Of a stretch of DNA of 64,000 bases, positions 52,340 through 64,000 are shown piece after piece. Source of the DNA: Lindgomyces ingoldianus (lineage: Eukaryota; Ascomycota; Dothideomycetes; Pleosporales; Lindgomycetaceae); NCBI RefSeq assembly GCF_010093535.1, contig NW_022985194.1:377638-441637 (forward strand), written 5' to 3'. The first letter of the stretch is position 1, and the number at the start of each line of letters is the position of its first letter. The translations under genes were made by a program, and so were the position numbers. Below the pieces are notes generated by a model. It saw only the letters and a program-made list of their open reading frames with translations, searched no databases and was not told where the DNA came from.

Positions 52340-55173
52340 TGTGGTTTGTTTTAGGGGAGGCGGGGTAGAGCTGAGTTGGAGGAAGCGATTTAGGACTAAA
52401 GGTCAAAAGGCTGAGGGAGGTGGCTGTTATATAGGCCTCCGGTAATGACTGGGGGGAGCGCCAAGATTTGCCACCGCTGCTTGGGAAACTGTGCAGCTAC
52501 CTAGGCGGCGACAGGAAGAGATCAGTCGCTGGCGTTCTAGGACTTTCTGGCCAGGATAGTGAATGGTTGGCATCATTCCCGGTATAGATCGAGAGCAGCC
52601 TGACCCTATTATGCTGTAGGTGCAATGGGCGGTGAGGGAGCTTATGGCACTGCAGGAGAAAGTTGAATAGGACAGCTATCTGTTGAGTATAGCTTTGTCA
52701 GTTAGGTCTAGCAAGCTCTGTTGATAAATATAGTCGTATTGTGACGCACCAAGGATAGTCTGAGTACGTTGAATATGGAGCATCCTCACGCTCTAGGTGG
52801 TGACATATTCTGAGAGCTGTTCAGATACCACAGATATATCCTATAATCCAACCGTCTTAATAATTTCTCGCAAGCTTCACTCAGGAGCATGACTACTCCT
52901 GCGGCCGGCCGTAAGCGCACACGAGAGACTAAATGCTTTTACAGCTAGCAAAGAGAACAACCACGGTCGCCACAATGCCTTGCTACATTTTTGACGGATG
53001 CTGGAAGGTGCAGTGTATCTGCATATTTTATATGCTCTTGGCTTTGAACGAGATTGTTTTCAGAGTGGTAAGTCAGCTCTCGTAATCAAGTGGTGTTAAT
53101 CTTGACATGACAGATTGTTTCTATGACGTATACAGTACAGGTGCAGTCAACTTCACATCATCCAGCGCTTACTTGGCAGGCGTTCTCGTTCAGAAGGAGA
53201 TTGCTGACTGGGGCCGGAAGTGCTTGATGGGCAGCACATGAGGTGTGGTATGACCGGAGTGTCAACCACGGCCTTCTAATCCTCTTTGAGTGCATTCAGA
53301 GACATGCTGTACATCCTCCACCCCCACTCCCACTCCAGACTAAGACAATGCGATCAAGTGACGTGACAATTCTGTTTCAGTTTACCGAGCAACCCAATCG
53401 CATGCTTATGGCCGGTGCAGATGCAAAGTCTAAAGTGAATGCGGGAGTCGGCGCTTGAATTGAGAGTTGGTGGAGGTTGGTTACACGAAGAGGTGGCGCA
53501 TTAGCTAAGATATATTGCGTGAAGGGATGTGCGTGAAGACGTCTAGTGTGGGTACGTCTTGCTCCTCCGGAAATACGAGCGTTATGGCCTTATCGCAGCT
53601 GTTTAGTTGGCTGAACTGGAGGGTGGTGCCTTGCTAGCATCAAGGAGAGAGAAATTTGATGGGAATTTATGTTACTGAAGAGGCCTTTTAGGTAGATGAT
53701 TAAACAAGAAAGAAAACAATGGAAACAGAGAAACAGCAACCTTAGTAGAGACTTGTGCGGGTGTGCTCGGAAACATGAAACGAACGAGGGGCGCGAACTA
53801 CTGCAGCTCGCAGACTCTTACCCCTCGAAGACATAATTCCTGATGATGGCTTGGGCCTTCGACCTCGACGACTTTGTCTTTGTCGAATTGATCCACTGGG
53901 ACCCAGCGGAGAAGTGAAAATTGACTCAGCAGGGTCTGTGCGGTCATGCACCACGGGGATTTAACCATGGCGTCGGCGGAACTTAAACCAACGTCTTAAG
54001 ATGTTTCTCCACTTTGCCAAATATCTCCAAACCCTGGTAATAGCAGATTGGAAATCAGGAGAGCGTACTAGAGATCCAGCGGCTTGAAAGTTATTCCTGC
54101 GCCGACTCGAAACGATATGCCGTGTGACGTGGCTTCGTCCGACCGACCGGCTTGTCTAAAATGGCAAACGAACATGCATACGAACATGCGGCTACCTCAG
54201 CCTCATCCTCACTCATCACCGTACTCATCCTATCTATCCCCAGGATCCGTTTCACATATTTCAATCCTCCGCAAGAGCCGCATGCACGTCAAATCCCGTC
54301 GGCATGAGCGATCTAGTTATCACTCGGACGTCGAATGTGCCTTGTCATGGCCCCCAGTCATTGCCCGCTAAACCGCATCCATACGCACTAGCCACGAATG
54401 TCTCACTTTAAACCAAATGCGGGAATTTGGCGACGCAAAATCGGGAATCATGCGATATAAGCGCGCGGAGCGTAGGGGCTAGTTGCCGCATTGAGGCCGA
54501 GGCGCAAGGCAGCCTTTTGGGGTAATTGGAGACGGATTAGGACGAGTGTGGAAAGGTGGTGGTATGTCGGAGTGACTTGGAGAGCTGCTAGGTACAGAAG
54601 GGTTTGGTGTAGGAATCGGAGGAGTGAAAGTTGGTTCTGGGCTTGGAGGGGTTGTATTTGGAGGGGTACTCCTTGGATTGGTGCCGACCATATATCTTTA
54701 TCGTGACGTCCTCAGGATATTCGATATTCGCAACCGACTCATATCCTTACCCACAACGACGACGACGGCTTTTCTCGTTGCTCCACGCAAATCTCATCTT
54801 TGGGCTTGATTCAGGCCCTGCACTGAGGTGCAAAAGCATCCATTCACTCTTCATATCGGCGTCGTTACCTCTGAACCATATTCTATCAACAGTTGTTGCG
54901 TCACTTCGGCAAACCTTGCAAATTCAACACCAAGTCTCTTATCCCAGGAGACTGCAAAAAACGAGGGAATACTGCTCTTGTGCTTGTTCAGTGTCCCCCA
55001 GGACTACCGTCAATTCCCCACTTTATCCTACCTTCTCGAGGTCTCCCTCCCTTCAGCCCTATCCAACATAAAGCTTCCAGATTTCTCGATAACCGAACAG
55101 CTCTAGACCCTGCGAGCAACGAAGAGACGAAGCGTAAAGGAGCAGACCTCGCACCAGAGTCAGCCATATTACT
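52340..55173. other. Long intergenic region, one weak small-gene candidate
   Basis: Apart from the two-exon candidate at 52975-53227, only low-complexity or short frames are present. A Pro/Ser-rich minus frame at 54479-54691 looks like a composition artefact. 54.7-55.17 kb is CT-rich and may be a promoter or 5' UTR for the P/Q-rich gene. Confidence 0.45.
52975..53227 (+). CDS. Candidate small two-exon gene
   Basis: ATG 52975 stands in a good context (GCCACAATG). Exon 1 (52975-53067) ends at GTAAGT and exon 2 (53114-53227) starts after GACATGACAG, with TTGAC as a branch. The joined frame is 68 codons: MPCYIFDGCWKVQCICIFYM, a hydrophobic Cys-containing start, then a Ser/Thr/Arg-rich end. It has no similarity I can name. 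The splice signals are the best evidence; chance cannot be excluded. Confidence 0.25.
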
Positions 55174-55674
55174 ATGGCAAACCCCAACCCACATCCCCAG
55201 CATCCCTCCCAACAACAGCAGCAACACCAACCATGGACTACCTCCCCACCCTCAGCCTCTACTCAACCCTCTTCGCCCCCTACATACCCGTACACCCAGG
55301 CACCGCAATACCCATCAGCATTCCAACACCCACAACAGCATCAACAGCAGCCGCATCAGCAGCAACGTCAGACCACTCCACTTCCCCCCGCCTATCCCCC
55401 CGCCTTTCAACCTCAACGACACCAGACAGCCTTCCACCATTACCAGCCTCCACAGCGTCAAAATGTTGTGTCAGGGAATCACCAGATCACGGCGCCTTTC
55501 CAAATTCCAAGAATGCCGCATCCGTGGCCGGTACCTGGGGGCCAGCTGATTGATCCGCAGCTGCTGGCGGCGGGCAGGGGAGGAGAGGCTGTAAAGGGGA
55601 AGGATAAGGGACCAGCACCGCCGGGTCAGTGGCAGAGACCTCAAGGGGAATGGCCAACCAGCAGAGGGTCTTGA
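55174..55674 (+). CDS. Pro/Gln-rich low-complexity protein
   Basis: 166 codons from ATG 55174. Residues 1-100 are dominated by Pro, Gln, His and Ser (PQHPSQQQQQHQPW, FQHPQQHQQQPHQQQ). The remainder is more complex, including FQIPRMPHPWPVPGGQLIDP and a Gly/Lys stretch. No globular domain was seen. Such composition is common in fungal transcription or RNA-binding cofactors, but nothing specific supports that. The complex C-terminal half and the clean ATG speak for a real gene; the repeat-driven first half weakens the case. Confidence 0.5.
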   Translation: MANPNPHPQHPSQQQQQHQPWTTSPPSASTQPSSPPTYPYTQAPQYPSAFQHPQQHQQQPHQQQRQTTPLPPAYPPAFQPQRHQTAFHHYQPPQRQNVVSGNHQITAPFQIPRMPHPWPVPGGQLIDPQLLAAGRGGEAVKGKDKGPAPPGQWQRPQGEWPTSRGS

Positions 55675-57914
55675 TGAGAGGGGTTGTTCGGGAGGCAGGG
55701 GAGCAGACACGGCGACACTAGAGTTAGAATTAGATGATTGGAGGTCGTAAATAGCTCCTACATGGCGAGATGATTTGGGATGGTATGGTATCTGGCGCAA
55801 GTGTTTCCTTAGACTCAATGACACTGGAATTTAGGAATTTAACGCGATGGGAGATGATCTGAACGCATAACTGGCTAGGGGGTTTCGAAATTTAGGTTTG
55901 GAATTCGCTCAGTTACTTTTATCTTATGTTCCAGTCCTTCGCATCAAAAGATCTCATATTTTCTCTATGCTCCGTTCATCCACCATCTTCATATCCAAAC
56001 TTTCAACATCAATCCCCCAGTCATACGTATATATCCTCTCATTCCTACCTCCTCCTCTCCATCCTTTTCATCATCTTTCAACCCCAACATTATGGCCTCC
56101 AACGACGCAGCGGGGCGGGATAAAATCTCGTTAGACCTCATTCTTGCAGCCCCACTAAAGTACCAACCGAACAATCTTCCACCCACATAATCAACTCCCG
56201 CAGCTTCAACACCAGTCCTTCAGTGTAGTCTCAAGGCTCTTCCACCGCCGACCCTAATTCAACTCCCGCCATCGTTGCAACGAGCACTGATACTCTTACA
56301 AACCGCTGTTCCACTCTCATCGTCCCAAAATCACAACCCCCATGTTCAACCCTTACGAAAACATATCCCTAATCCAAAACATGCTCCGCCAAATATCCTG
56401 GAACCAAACGCTAACCTTCTTACATGGAAGTACATCATCTCAAGCCAGAATACTCCAGAAGTACCCCAGCAAGTGCTTCTCCGACACGCCACATTCACCC
56501 ACCATTGAAACTTCCACATACCTAGACTTCCCACCAGCCCCGCCATTTTCGCCGAGGTGGTGAGGATAGCAGGAGAGAGACAAAACTAAGCCACCTCCTA
56601 AGAAAACGCAAAAGCTACTACGACTCGAAAGGGGCTGTGCCAACAGACCGCGACACTAAAAGACAAACTAGACCCCGCGCAGCCGTTGCCATAGACGGAA
56701 GCAGATGATAGAAAATTACTACATATATACTTTCAGATAAAAGAGGGTGTAGAGATTACTAAGAAATGCGGAGGAATAAGGAACATGTGGCTGCCAAGAG
56801 AAGGGTACAGACAGATCTGACGACGAAACAGGTGCTTTATGATAGGCTGATAGGGGCGTAAATGAATATGAACGGCGATGAGATGAAATAAAGCCCAGGG
56901 TAAAGATTGAGGTAAGAGGGGAATGTCAAAGAGGAAGAGGGTTAAGGGGGGTATTCCTGGTCTAAGTGAGTTTGGTCTCCGGGAATTGAGAATGCATTTG
57001 GGTTTGCTTCTCGTATAGGGTGCGATCGCTATACCGTAAATAGACTGCTGATTGGCTTCTGAATGTTTCTGCTCCCGCATGCTGAAGCGTTGCTGGCAAA
57101 TATGACTCCGGTTGAAGTATAGAAGTCAAAGCAGCTTCCCTATTGCATATAAGGCTGGTGCCCTACGTATATCTTTCCACCCAGCCTCAGCTAGGAAGTA
57201 ATCTTTATGCCCCATTACCGCCCCTACCTTTTCTCCGTCTTAACTTAGCCTCTCATGGTGATGAGAAAATTGACCCTGCTAGTATCCGGGTCTCGGTATC
57301 TCGGTCTTTCGACGTACGTATTTTTCGGTTAGGTCTACCTCGGAGAATGCGCATTTATGTATCTCGCCGTCTCAGCCTTTCGTTCTTCCATAGTGAGCTG
57401 CTTACTATTTGTGTATGTAGCACCTTGTCAGTTAGCGAGTGGTCGGACCATGAATTCTTGCTCTTCGTCTGTATTTGGGAAACTGGAGTAGATTAGGCAA
57501 GGGATGGATGGAAAAGGCGAAAGCCATGCAATACAAGATGGTAGCTTAGGTAGAATGCTTTGAATGAATATATGAAATGAAATACGAAGATACTATAGGA
57601 AAGGACAAAAGTTAGGTGCAGCTGGTAGCTAGGCTTTTGGTCATGCCCAGTCTGAAGGAAATAGTTTAAAAAAAATGGTGTGTACAGATATAAAATAAGA
57701 AGGCTTTGAGCCGGCGGTGTTCAAATCGGAAGGGAAATATTTAGAATTTAGGAGAGGGGTGAAGTCCAGATAAAAATTATCCCTACAAGGATCGGCACAA
57801 CCAACACCCATCTATACTATCAAGAAATCCACAAACTGACTCATTCCATGCTCTGCTCCACTGGATACAATACACCCACTCCACAATCCTTCCTGAGGCT
57901 AATTCATTCCCTCT
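55675..57914. other. Gene-poor; two very small open frames only
   Basis: ATG-started plus-strand frames at about 56091 (MASNDAAGRDKISLDLILAA, 32 codons) and 56342 (MFNPYENISLIQNMLRQISW, 73 codons) have protein-like composition. They could be exons of one small gene, but no clean join was found. The rest is low complexity. Confidence 0.35.
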
Positions 57915-59865
57915 TCAAGCACTCCTCAGTGTCAGCTTTACATCTAACTTCCCGACATTCAACGTAAACACATCCTTCGTATCCTGCTCCACGCTCTCCC
58001 CGTTCTCGCCATCCGCAAACCTCATCTCAAACGCACGCACCAGATTCGCGGTCACACTCTTCATCTCCATCATGGCCAGCTTCTGGCCAATACAGTTATA
58101 CGGCCCTGTAATAAACGGCATGAATGCGCGTTTGTCGAGCAGGTGGGTAGAAGAAGCTTCGTCGGTCCAGCGTTCAGGCATGAATTTTAGCGGATCAGGA
58201 AAGTAGGCGGGATTGCGTTGGAGTGTGTGCATGGGCATCCAGACAAGGGTGTTGCCGGGAATATGAACGTGGTTGGGTAGGACGAGGCCCTCAGGGGGGG
58301 TTTCCCGTTGGACGCCGCTGGGGACCTGGGCAGTGTTAGTGACAGAGGGCTTGGAATCGAGATTCTGAGATATGCACATTCGTGATGAAAGAAGGAGGGA
58401 TAAGCAAATGTTGAAAGCGAGGAGAAATTCTTACAGCAGGATGAAGTCTTAAAGCTTCATTGATGACGCCTTCTAGATGTGGACAATTTGCTACATCTTC
58501 GACTTCGAGGAAAGCCTTCTCGCCTGCGAGGTCGTCGACAACTTTTCGGAGCCTTTTTTGTACATCTAGGTTCTTGCACAGCTCGTAGAAAAGCCAGGTT
58601 AGAGTTGCAGCCGTGGTATCACTATGAACGTCCGTCAGTGTGAATCCAGGCGAAGAGATGGATAAAGGGGAGCGCATGCACATACCTTCCAGCCACGACA
58701 AGCAGACGAGTGTCCGCGTTGAGGTGCAGCGGTATATCTTCGTCATTAGGGTCGATAAGCCATCCGAAAACATCATTCTCTTTGGGTTGAGTCTTTCGAT
58801 ATTGTTAGCGGAACTGCCGCAAGTACTAAGTGGCTTTGGTGCTAAACCTTCTTCCTCTCCCTCAGAACTTGACTCGTCCATCTCATGAATACCATAATGT
58901 CTTCGACACCAACCGTCCGCATCAACAAGCTCATTGGCCAGTAGACATGGGTAAGTAAACTGACGGGTGCCATACTCTTGTGCAATTGCTCGATCAATAT
59001 ATCTTCTTTCCCCTTCTCCATCATTCCAAAACTGCGGCTAAATCCCACATCGCCCATGATGTCAAAGCTGTAGAAATTGATCCAGTTCGAGATTCGGAGT
59101 GCGGGTTCGGCGGCATGCTCCCTCAGCCTTTCTATTAGTGCCCGGCCATGCCGGTTTAGCCTGGGTTCGTACTCGCGTAGGGATTTGGCGTTAAATGCTC
59201 GCTCCCAGATCTTGCGGCGTTCCTTGTGGTCTCGTTTGTCGCGCGTTGTATGCAGCGAGGAGCCCTCAATGGCCTTCGAATTATCGTACCAGGAACCTTT
59301 GGTGCATCGACTCGTTGGGCCGTGGATCAATGAAATAGCGTCTGCGTTTGCGATGCTAAGTTCTCGGGGACCTGTGCGCACAATGTCGCCGTATTTCTCG
59401 TGCAACTTCTCGACCTGGAAATAGTACTGGCAGTCGGGGAGGACGAGACTAAGGCTGTAGAATTTAGAAAAGCGGGCAAGGAAGGGCCCAGGGAACTAGA
59501 ATTGTTAGTGGAGTTTGTAGAAGGCATCTGGTTCGCTGCACCTTCCGTAGTCTGTGAAACAACCCTCGATAGAGGAGTATGCTTGTGAGCAATGCCGCGA
59601 AATACACAGTGGCGGTCAACCCAGATACTGCGAGGGCTTGGAAGATGCCATTGACGCGACTATCCGTTGCATACTCAGTCACCGTTGCGATACCGAAGGC
59701 GACCATCCACACTGAGAAAATAATATGTCCTTGATGGTCGGGTTCACCTTGCATGAGAAGGACATGGGAAACGAGGCCGAGAACAACGGCGAGAGATTTG
59801 TTGCGGATGAGCTCGTCCCACGGCGTTGATCGGACAATATTCATGATGCTACCAGAGGAGGCCAT
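57915..59865 (-). CDS. Cytochrome P450 with three N-terminal membrane helices
   Basis: Five exons (59542-59865, 58848-59495, 58686-58792, 58435-58621, 57915-58325) close to 558 residues. The first about 100 residues hold three hydrophobic helices, an N-terminal form seen in fungal P450s related to tryprostatin-type hydroxylases. Then come RLRKFPGPFLARFSKFY (across intron 1), VRTGPRELSIAN, the I-helix AGSDTTAATLTW (across intron 3), the K-helix NEALRLHPA, the PERF motif FMPERW, and the heme loop FITGPYNCIG with its Cys ligand. It is an ER-membrane monooxygenase of unknown substrate. No biosynthetic core gene lies next to it, so it may be a xenobiotic or primary-metabolite enzyme. Intron 2 has a weak GTTTAG donor. 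Confidence 0.85.
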
Positions 59866-61143
59866 CTTCGAAGGCTGCCGGCAAATGGAGGGTGGAGGAT
59901 ACAGGGAAGGTTGAAATAAAAGCCGGGCCAGATCCCACGGAGGTGGTAAGACGGTCTTAATATATCTCTAGGACAAGCGCGGGCCCGACGTGCATATGGT
60001 AGTGGGGAAATGGTTTGGGCCTAGATCACAAGTGAGCACTAGGTAAGAGTGAGGAGAGATGAGACGTCTCACTTTTGCGAATTTAGTCCAACATTTGGGT
60101 TGTAGTTCTCCAAACTGGCGCAGCTTCCACCAACGACATGGTGTTTTTATCTGCGCAACCAACTAACAGCATTGACAACCGCTAGATTCGTTGGTAATAG
60201 CAACGCGCCACTAGCGGTCGATGCCGGGAAAGCCAAATATGCCTTTAACCACGATCCCTCCTATCAGCTAATGGTGGGCGGGGATAAATTGGCTCACGGG
60301 TGCCGACTCACAGTCTCCCAATGAAAGTAGCCCGAGAGCTGGTCGAGAGGTTCTAAGGGAAGAACTAGCGGCTACTCCTCCTGGAATCTTGAATGCTTAG
60401 TCTCGAAGATGCCGGCAGAAACTAGAGATGTATGATGCTAGGCGTCCAGTCAGAGGGTGAGCAAATCAAATCAAGGACTAATCCATTCTTAGACGTTGCG
60501 GTATAGGAGCCGAGCCAATGAAAACATGGGTAGCAAAATAGGTTTGATGAACATGGAGAGGCTGTGTTGAATAAAAGCATCCCGCATACATACCTTCAGG
60601 GCTTGAAATCGTGGTGACTTGAATTTTCCATCTCATCCTCGAGTGAACTTCAATTCCCTGACAATAACAGGGAATAAATTCAATACAGGTAGAGATAAGG
60701 GCTAACGCTTCTTTTTCGTCCGTCCGGCTCTCGCAAAAGTGCGAAAGCACGGGAATGTGGAGATGATTGGTGGGAGTGATACTTGACACATCCCTACTGG
60801 TTTAACATCAGCAAGTAAGACAGAAAGATAGCATGGGAGTTGTGCTTACGTTAAGCGTATATACATAGACAGACCTGTTGTCCTTGACAAATATTTAACT
60901 ACACTAGAGCAAGAAAATAATGAGATCGCTGAGGTTGAAGGACACGACGGCTGAAGTAGTGGCGTCCAAAGTAAGTGGCATTGGTTGGCTCGAAGTGCAG
61001 ACTAGATTTCATTGTTCGCCTGGACGATTGCAATGATCGTCTGACCCTGCAAATTCTAAATCGACATCTAGCCGCAAGAGGATCTTCTTTCCTCCCGCGC
61101 AAGGGGGTTCGACGACACCCTGGCGTGCTAGTCTTTGCTAGCA
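59866..61143. other. Intergenic, nothing recognised
   Basis: It contains the P450 promoter side and the 3' flank of the 2EXR-type gene. Only short frames without domains were found on both strands. Confidence 0.5.
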
Positions 61144-62403
61144 TTAGAGCGCATTCAGCTCACAGAAGCATACAGTTCCCTGCCCAAACCCCTGCATACA
61201 ATCTCCATTCTCCTTTTGGTTAGGAACAATTGTTTCCATCAACTCATCCAGTCTCTGGTCCTCCTCAATTTGCTCAGGTCGACTATCGCGATCCTGCCAC
61301 TCCGTATCTTCAACATCTTTGTTATATTGTACTGAAGAGTCTCTGTAACCTTCTAATTCTGCCCCATACCGTGAGTCTGGCCAAAACATTCTGACGCGGA
61401 ACATAATCGCAGTGCGTTCAAAAGTTTTCGACTTAACCGTTTCGTAGGCCGTCAAGGGCTTCAACATTTGATTTCGTATTTCTGTCGCGGCAGTCGCAAA
61501 TCTCCGTATCAACGGCCGTGATGAAAACCAGTATAGCACTATACTATCTAGGTTCTTCGTGTCGAGTAAAGGGCCCAGCCACACTGGAGGAGGAACGGGC
61601 CACGCCTTCTCAAATGCTAGAGCAGGTTCAATGGCGCCAAAACCAGTAAGCAGCGGAGGGAACATGGAGTGTGTTTCAACAACAAGCCTGAGTCTACGCA
61701 GATGCATGGAAGGAGAACCGAGCATGGCGCAAAGCTTTGGATAATAGTCAGAGGCCATCCGTAGCTTCAAACCTCCAGGCTCGCAGCGAAGTGGATAATG
61801 ATCTTTTCGATCATCGAGTCCATTATCTTCCAATACACCAAGCTCTAGAGAATGGATACAAGCAAGAGATTCGGGGGATCTGTCTTTGAGGAAGTGAAGT
61901 GCTGTAGGGATCCGAAAGTCGCTTCTGAATTTGAAGATATTCTTGCCATAGAAGATCTCACGAGCCTCATTGTAGGTTTGCCTGCAAACGTGCATAATTT
62001 GCAGGTTGAGACGAGGCGAGTTCGACACCAGCGCATCATGGTCGATGGGGGCCAGTTGATACGTCAGAAATATATCAACTGTCTGGGAATCAACTGTGCA
62101 GAGGTAGGTGTCTTCGATCGAAAATAGATCAACCTGATCGGAGGCTAGCGAAAAATCTCTCAGGCACTGTGTCCATGTGCTACGGGAACGAAACGGATGC
62201 CGAACAGGATTCTCCTCTCGGATTGATTGGCCAAGATTCGGTGTCTTGGTGCCATTGTCTATGGCGGGCGTAGCAGTGACTCCGCTTGCAATGGAAACGG
62301 AGCCATGCTCCAGGAGCTCACCATAGATCAGGTCGCGAATCTCCCGTGGGAGACCAAGCAAGGGGGGTAAGGGGGTATGGTTCAGTAACTGATCAAGATC
62401 CAT
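61144..62403 (-). CDS. 2EXR/DUF7730-type (F-box-like) protein
   Basis: A single exon of 419 residues from ATG 62403. The N-terminus, LLGLPREIRDLIYGELL, and the later IMHVCRQTYNEAREIFYGKN stretch are the two marks of the fungal 2EXR family. In it, an LP-x-EIR-x-LIY helix (F-box-like) is followed by a CRQ-x2-EA-x4-Y motif. Some members are thought to act as ubiquitin-ligase adaptors, but most are uncharacterised, and families are large in plant- and insect-associated ascomycetes. The rest is hydrophilic with no known fold; the C-terminus ends with two Cys (CFCELNAL). It lies about 500 bp from a RIP-degraded transposon. Confidence 0.75.
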   Translation of the reverse strand: MDLDQLLNHTPLPPLLGLPREIRDLIYGELLEHGSVSIASGVTATPAIDNGTKTPNLGQSIREENPVRHPFRSRSTWTQCLRDFSLASDQVDLFSIEDTYLCTVDSQTVDIFLTYQLAPIDHDALVSNSPRLNLQIMHVCRQTYNEAREIFYGKNIFKFRSDFRIPTALHFLKDRSPESLACIHSLELGVLEDNGLDDRKDHYPLRCEPGGLKLRMASDYYPKLCAMLGSPSMHLRRLRLVVETHSMFPPLLTGFGAIEPALAFEKAWPVPPPVWLGPLLDTKNLDSIVLYWFSSRPLIRRFATAATEIRNQMLKPLTAYETVKSKTFERTAIMFRVRMFWPDSRYGAELEGYRDSSVQYNKDVEDTEWQDRDSRPEQIEEDQRLDELMETIVPNQKENGDCMQGFGQGTVCFCELNAL

Positions 62404-62911
62404 GATCTGAAAGAAGAGTATCTCTGTCTCAAACGGACGAGAGCTCTTGTGGTGAAATTGTGAAGTGTCCAGGCAGCAATCGGGGGGGTTTCGGGCCGAT
62501 TAGAACGCTATCGATAAGAGACTCTTAATAAGCGACCCCGGTCGGAGCCGCCTGATCCGATCTCAGCACTCTCTCCTTCACTTTGACCTTCACCATTACA
62601 TAGCACAACAGATCTAGTAGCCTACCAGGAGTAGCAGCTTTGGTTGTTAAGCTTCTCCCCAGTCTCGGTAGTGAAGATGTGTTCCTCGCACTCTCCGAAG
62701 TCTCCCTTATTCACCTGTAGTCAGATCTTCTTCATGGGATCGGACGCAGACATCGCTTGAGTGGCAGTAAATTGTTCCTGTGCGGGCAAATGAATGTCTG
62801 CCTCTGTCTTCTTGTTGCTAGCCTTGAGGCAGGAGATTTAGGAGAGAATTTGCAACTTGTTAACATGCTTTGTAATTCCAGCAAGGTATTGAATGGGTAA
62901 AGATTTTACTA
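62404..62911. other. Intergenic between 2EXR-type gene and right-hand transposon
   Basis: It carries the promoter of the minus-strand 2EXR-type gene and a decayed coding scrap at 62628-62835. Confidence 0.5.
62628..62835 (-). pseudogene. Short decayed coding fragment
   Basis: A minus-strand frame reads KKTEADIHLPAQEQFTATQA, then MSASDPMKK, one TGA (possibly a former CGA), LQVNKGDFGECEEHIFTTE and a stop after SCYSW. It is protein-like in composition, but no family is recognised and no start or splice context is clear. Confidence 0.3.
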
Positions 62912-64000
62912 CAGTCAACTCTCGATGGCGCGATGCGCGATTAAACGATATTTTGATATAGCAATACATTTCTCAAACCTAAATTAATTTCCCACTAAAA
63001 TATTCTATTTTGCAATACCTACTATATTGCAAGCTTCTAGCTAGATTATTGTTATATTAAGAGATAAAATGCTATGTGTGGCAATTACTAATAAGCAGCA
63101 ACAGGCTCTATGTTAATAGTATTAATGTTAGGGTCCTAGCTAAAGGCAGCTTAATGCAATTAAGTAGTTTAAGCAAGAGTACAACTATTGCATCTGTTAG
63201 TTAACAGTATTAGAGTCTCTTTTAGAGTAATATAGCTACCTTAACAGTAGCTCTGCTACTACCTGCACACATTAACAACAGGCACAGTAGCTTATTTTTA
63301 AAGCTGTTCTTTTTAACTAGCAGCAGCACCTTAAGAGCTCTAGCAGTAACGTCCCTAGCAATATTTTTATTAAGAAAGTAAAGGCTATCTAGCTGTAAAT
63401 ACCTAATTATGCTAACCTCTTTATACTAGAGTTTAGCTTAGGCTAGCTTACTAACTTTAAGTAACAGCATAATATTAAGCTTTATTAATACTAAGGTAAG
63501 GCTATGTTAGTGCTAGCTAGGGCTAAAGAGGAGATAAGGGCTATTAGAACACTATGTAGAGAATACACAGAGTAAGATATATTTAATATAGACAAAACAG
63601 GCCTATATTAGCAGTAAGCGCTATTATTAGAGCTTTTTACTAAAGCTTAACTTAGTAAAAAGAAGGATAAAAACTAAATATTAATTATATACTACTATAA
63701 CTTTACTAGCAGTAAGCGCTTTACTTTTTAAGCTATTAGGAAAGTAGCTAGACTATATACTTTATAATCTATTAACTTTAAAGCTCTTAGCATTTAATAG
63801 TTATTAAATCCTAAGGCGTAGATAATATATACTATTATAATAGATTAGCTATAGGCTTTTTATTAGTAGATAAGAGAGACTAGGTCTATTCTACTGCTAA
63901 TAGACAACTACAGCGCTTATATTCTTAGCGTTAATTTTAAACTACCTTTACTAAATATTTGCATTTAATAGCTACCTGCTAACTTAACTAGCGTCTACTA
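62912..64000 (+). mobile_element. Second, distinct Fot1/pogo-type DNA transposon, cut by window end
   Basis: It begins CAGTCAACTCTCGATGG right after TA (62910-62911), the typical end of pogo-type elements, and differs from the ends of the element at 1052. The interior is AT-rich with many TAG/TAA codons. A degenerate transposase is encoded on the plus strand. The other end lies outside the window. Confidence 0.8.
63069..64000 (+). pseudogene. Fot1/pogo transposase, RIP-degraded and partial
   Basis: From ATG 63069 the frame reads MLCVAITNKQQQALC, then IK-stop-FKQEYNY (psq-type helix-turn-helix). A CENP-B-like part follows. DIFNIDKTGLY at about 63580 carries the first catalytic Asp, and LLLIDNYSAY at about 63894 the second. 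The third acidic residue would lie beyond the window. Stops are nearly all TAA/TAG in place of Gln, Arg or Trp codons. This is a different subfamily from the transposase at 9431-10444, which ends in a zinc knuckle. Confidence 0.75.

Noticed and set aside
54479..54691. Pro/Ser/Thr-rich minus-strand frame of 70 codons
   Set aside because: Composition follows a GGA/GGTG-rich plus strand; no splice or domain support.
1..64000. CRISPR arrays, bacterial operons or rRNA genes
   Set aside because: No regularly spaced direct repeats, Shine-Dalgarno-type gene packing or rRNA signature was seen; gene structure is eukaryotic throughout.

Overview
The window looks like a contig piece from a filamentous ascomycete (Pezizomycotina). 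Introns are short (43-118 nt) with GT-AG ends and CTRAY-type branch sites. Its families (fungal rhodopsin/PTH11-type receptor, ApsB/Mto1, 2EXR-type proteins, multi-exon P450s) are typical of that group. The transposable elements are AT-rich and filled with TAA/TAG codons where glutamine is expected, the footprint of repeat-induced point mutation (RIP). Gene models below were spliced by hand; frame closure was checked for every model except the two marked uncertain. Several good models are only open once introns are removed.

Layout. 1-11 kb is a nested transposon island. An LTR element runs in from the left edge and is inserted in an older LTR. A Fot1/pogo-type DNA transposon (1052-10524) is itself split by a complete chromodomain Ty3/gypsy element (1691-9430) with 606-bp LTRs and a GTTAT target duplication. 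11-20 kb is gene-poor: one tRNA-Ser(GCT) gene with an unusual insertion, a small SAM-domain gene, a RING-like gene and a RIP-type pseudogene. 20-32 kb holds an APH-fold protein, a Fot1 fragment, a seven-exon rhodopsin-like receptor, and a compact terpenoid-type group: epoxide hydrolase, a stand-alone class I terpene cyclase, and a cytochrome P450 divergent from the cyclase.

32.6-38.6 kb is a sulfur module: a persulfide-dioxygenase-like metallo-beta-lactamase protein, a divergent YeeE/YedE (thiosulfate-type) transporter and a SulP sulfate permease. The first two match the content of bacterial Blh/YeeE operons. 38.7-45 kb is a decayed stretch with an MFS remnant fused to a TPR fragment and broken membrane-protein reading frames. 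45.6-52.3 kb is conserved housekeeping sequence: an ApsB/Mto1 gamma-tubulin-complex linker, an ecdysoneless/SGT1 protein divergent from it, and a Cys-rich protein. 52.3-62.4 kb is sparse: a P/Q-rich protein, a second P450 and a 2EXR-type protein. The right edge (62912-64000) is a second, different, RIP-degraded Fot1/pogo element running out of the window.

The strongest points for follow-up are the tRNA-Ser(GCT) gene carrying a spliceosomal-looking 48-nt intron in its variable arm, the sulfur module, and the terpene cyclase that matches only the cyclase half of fungal chimeric terpene synthases.
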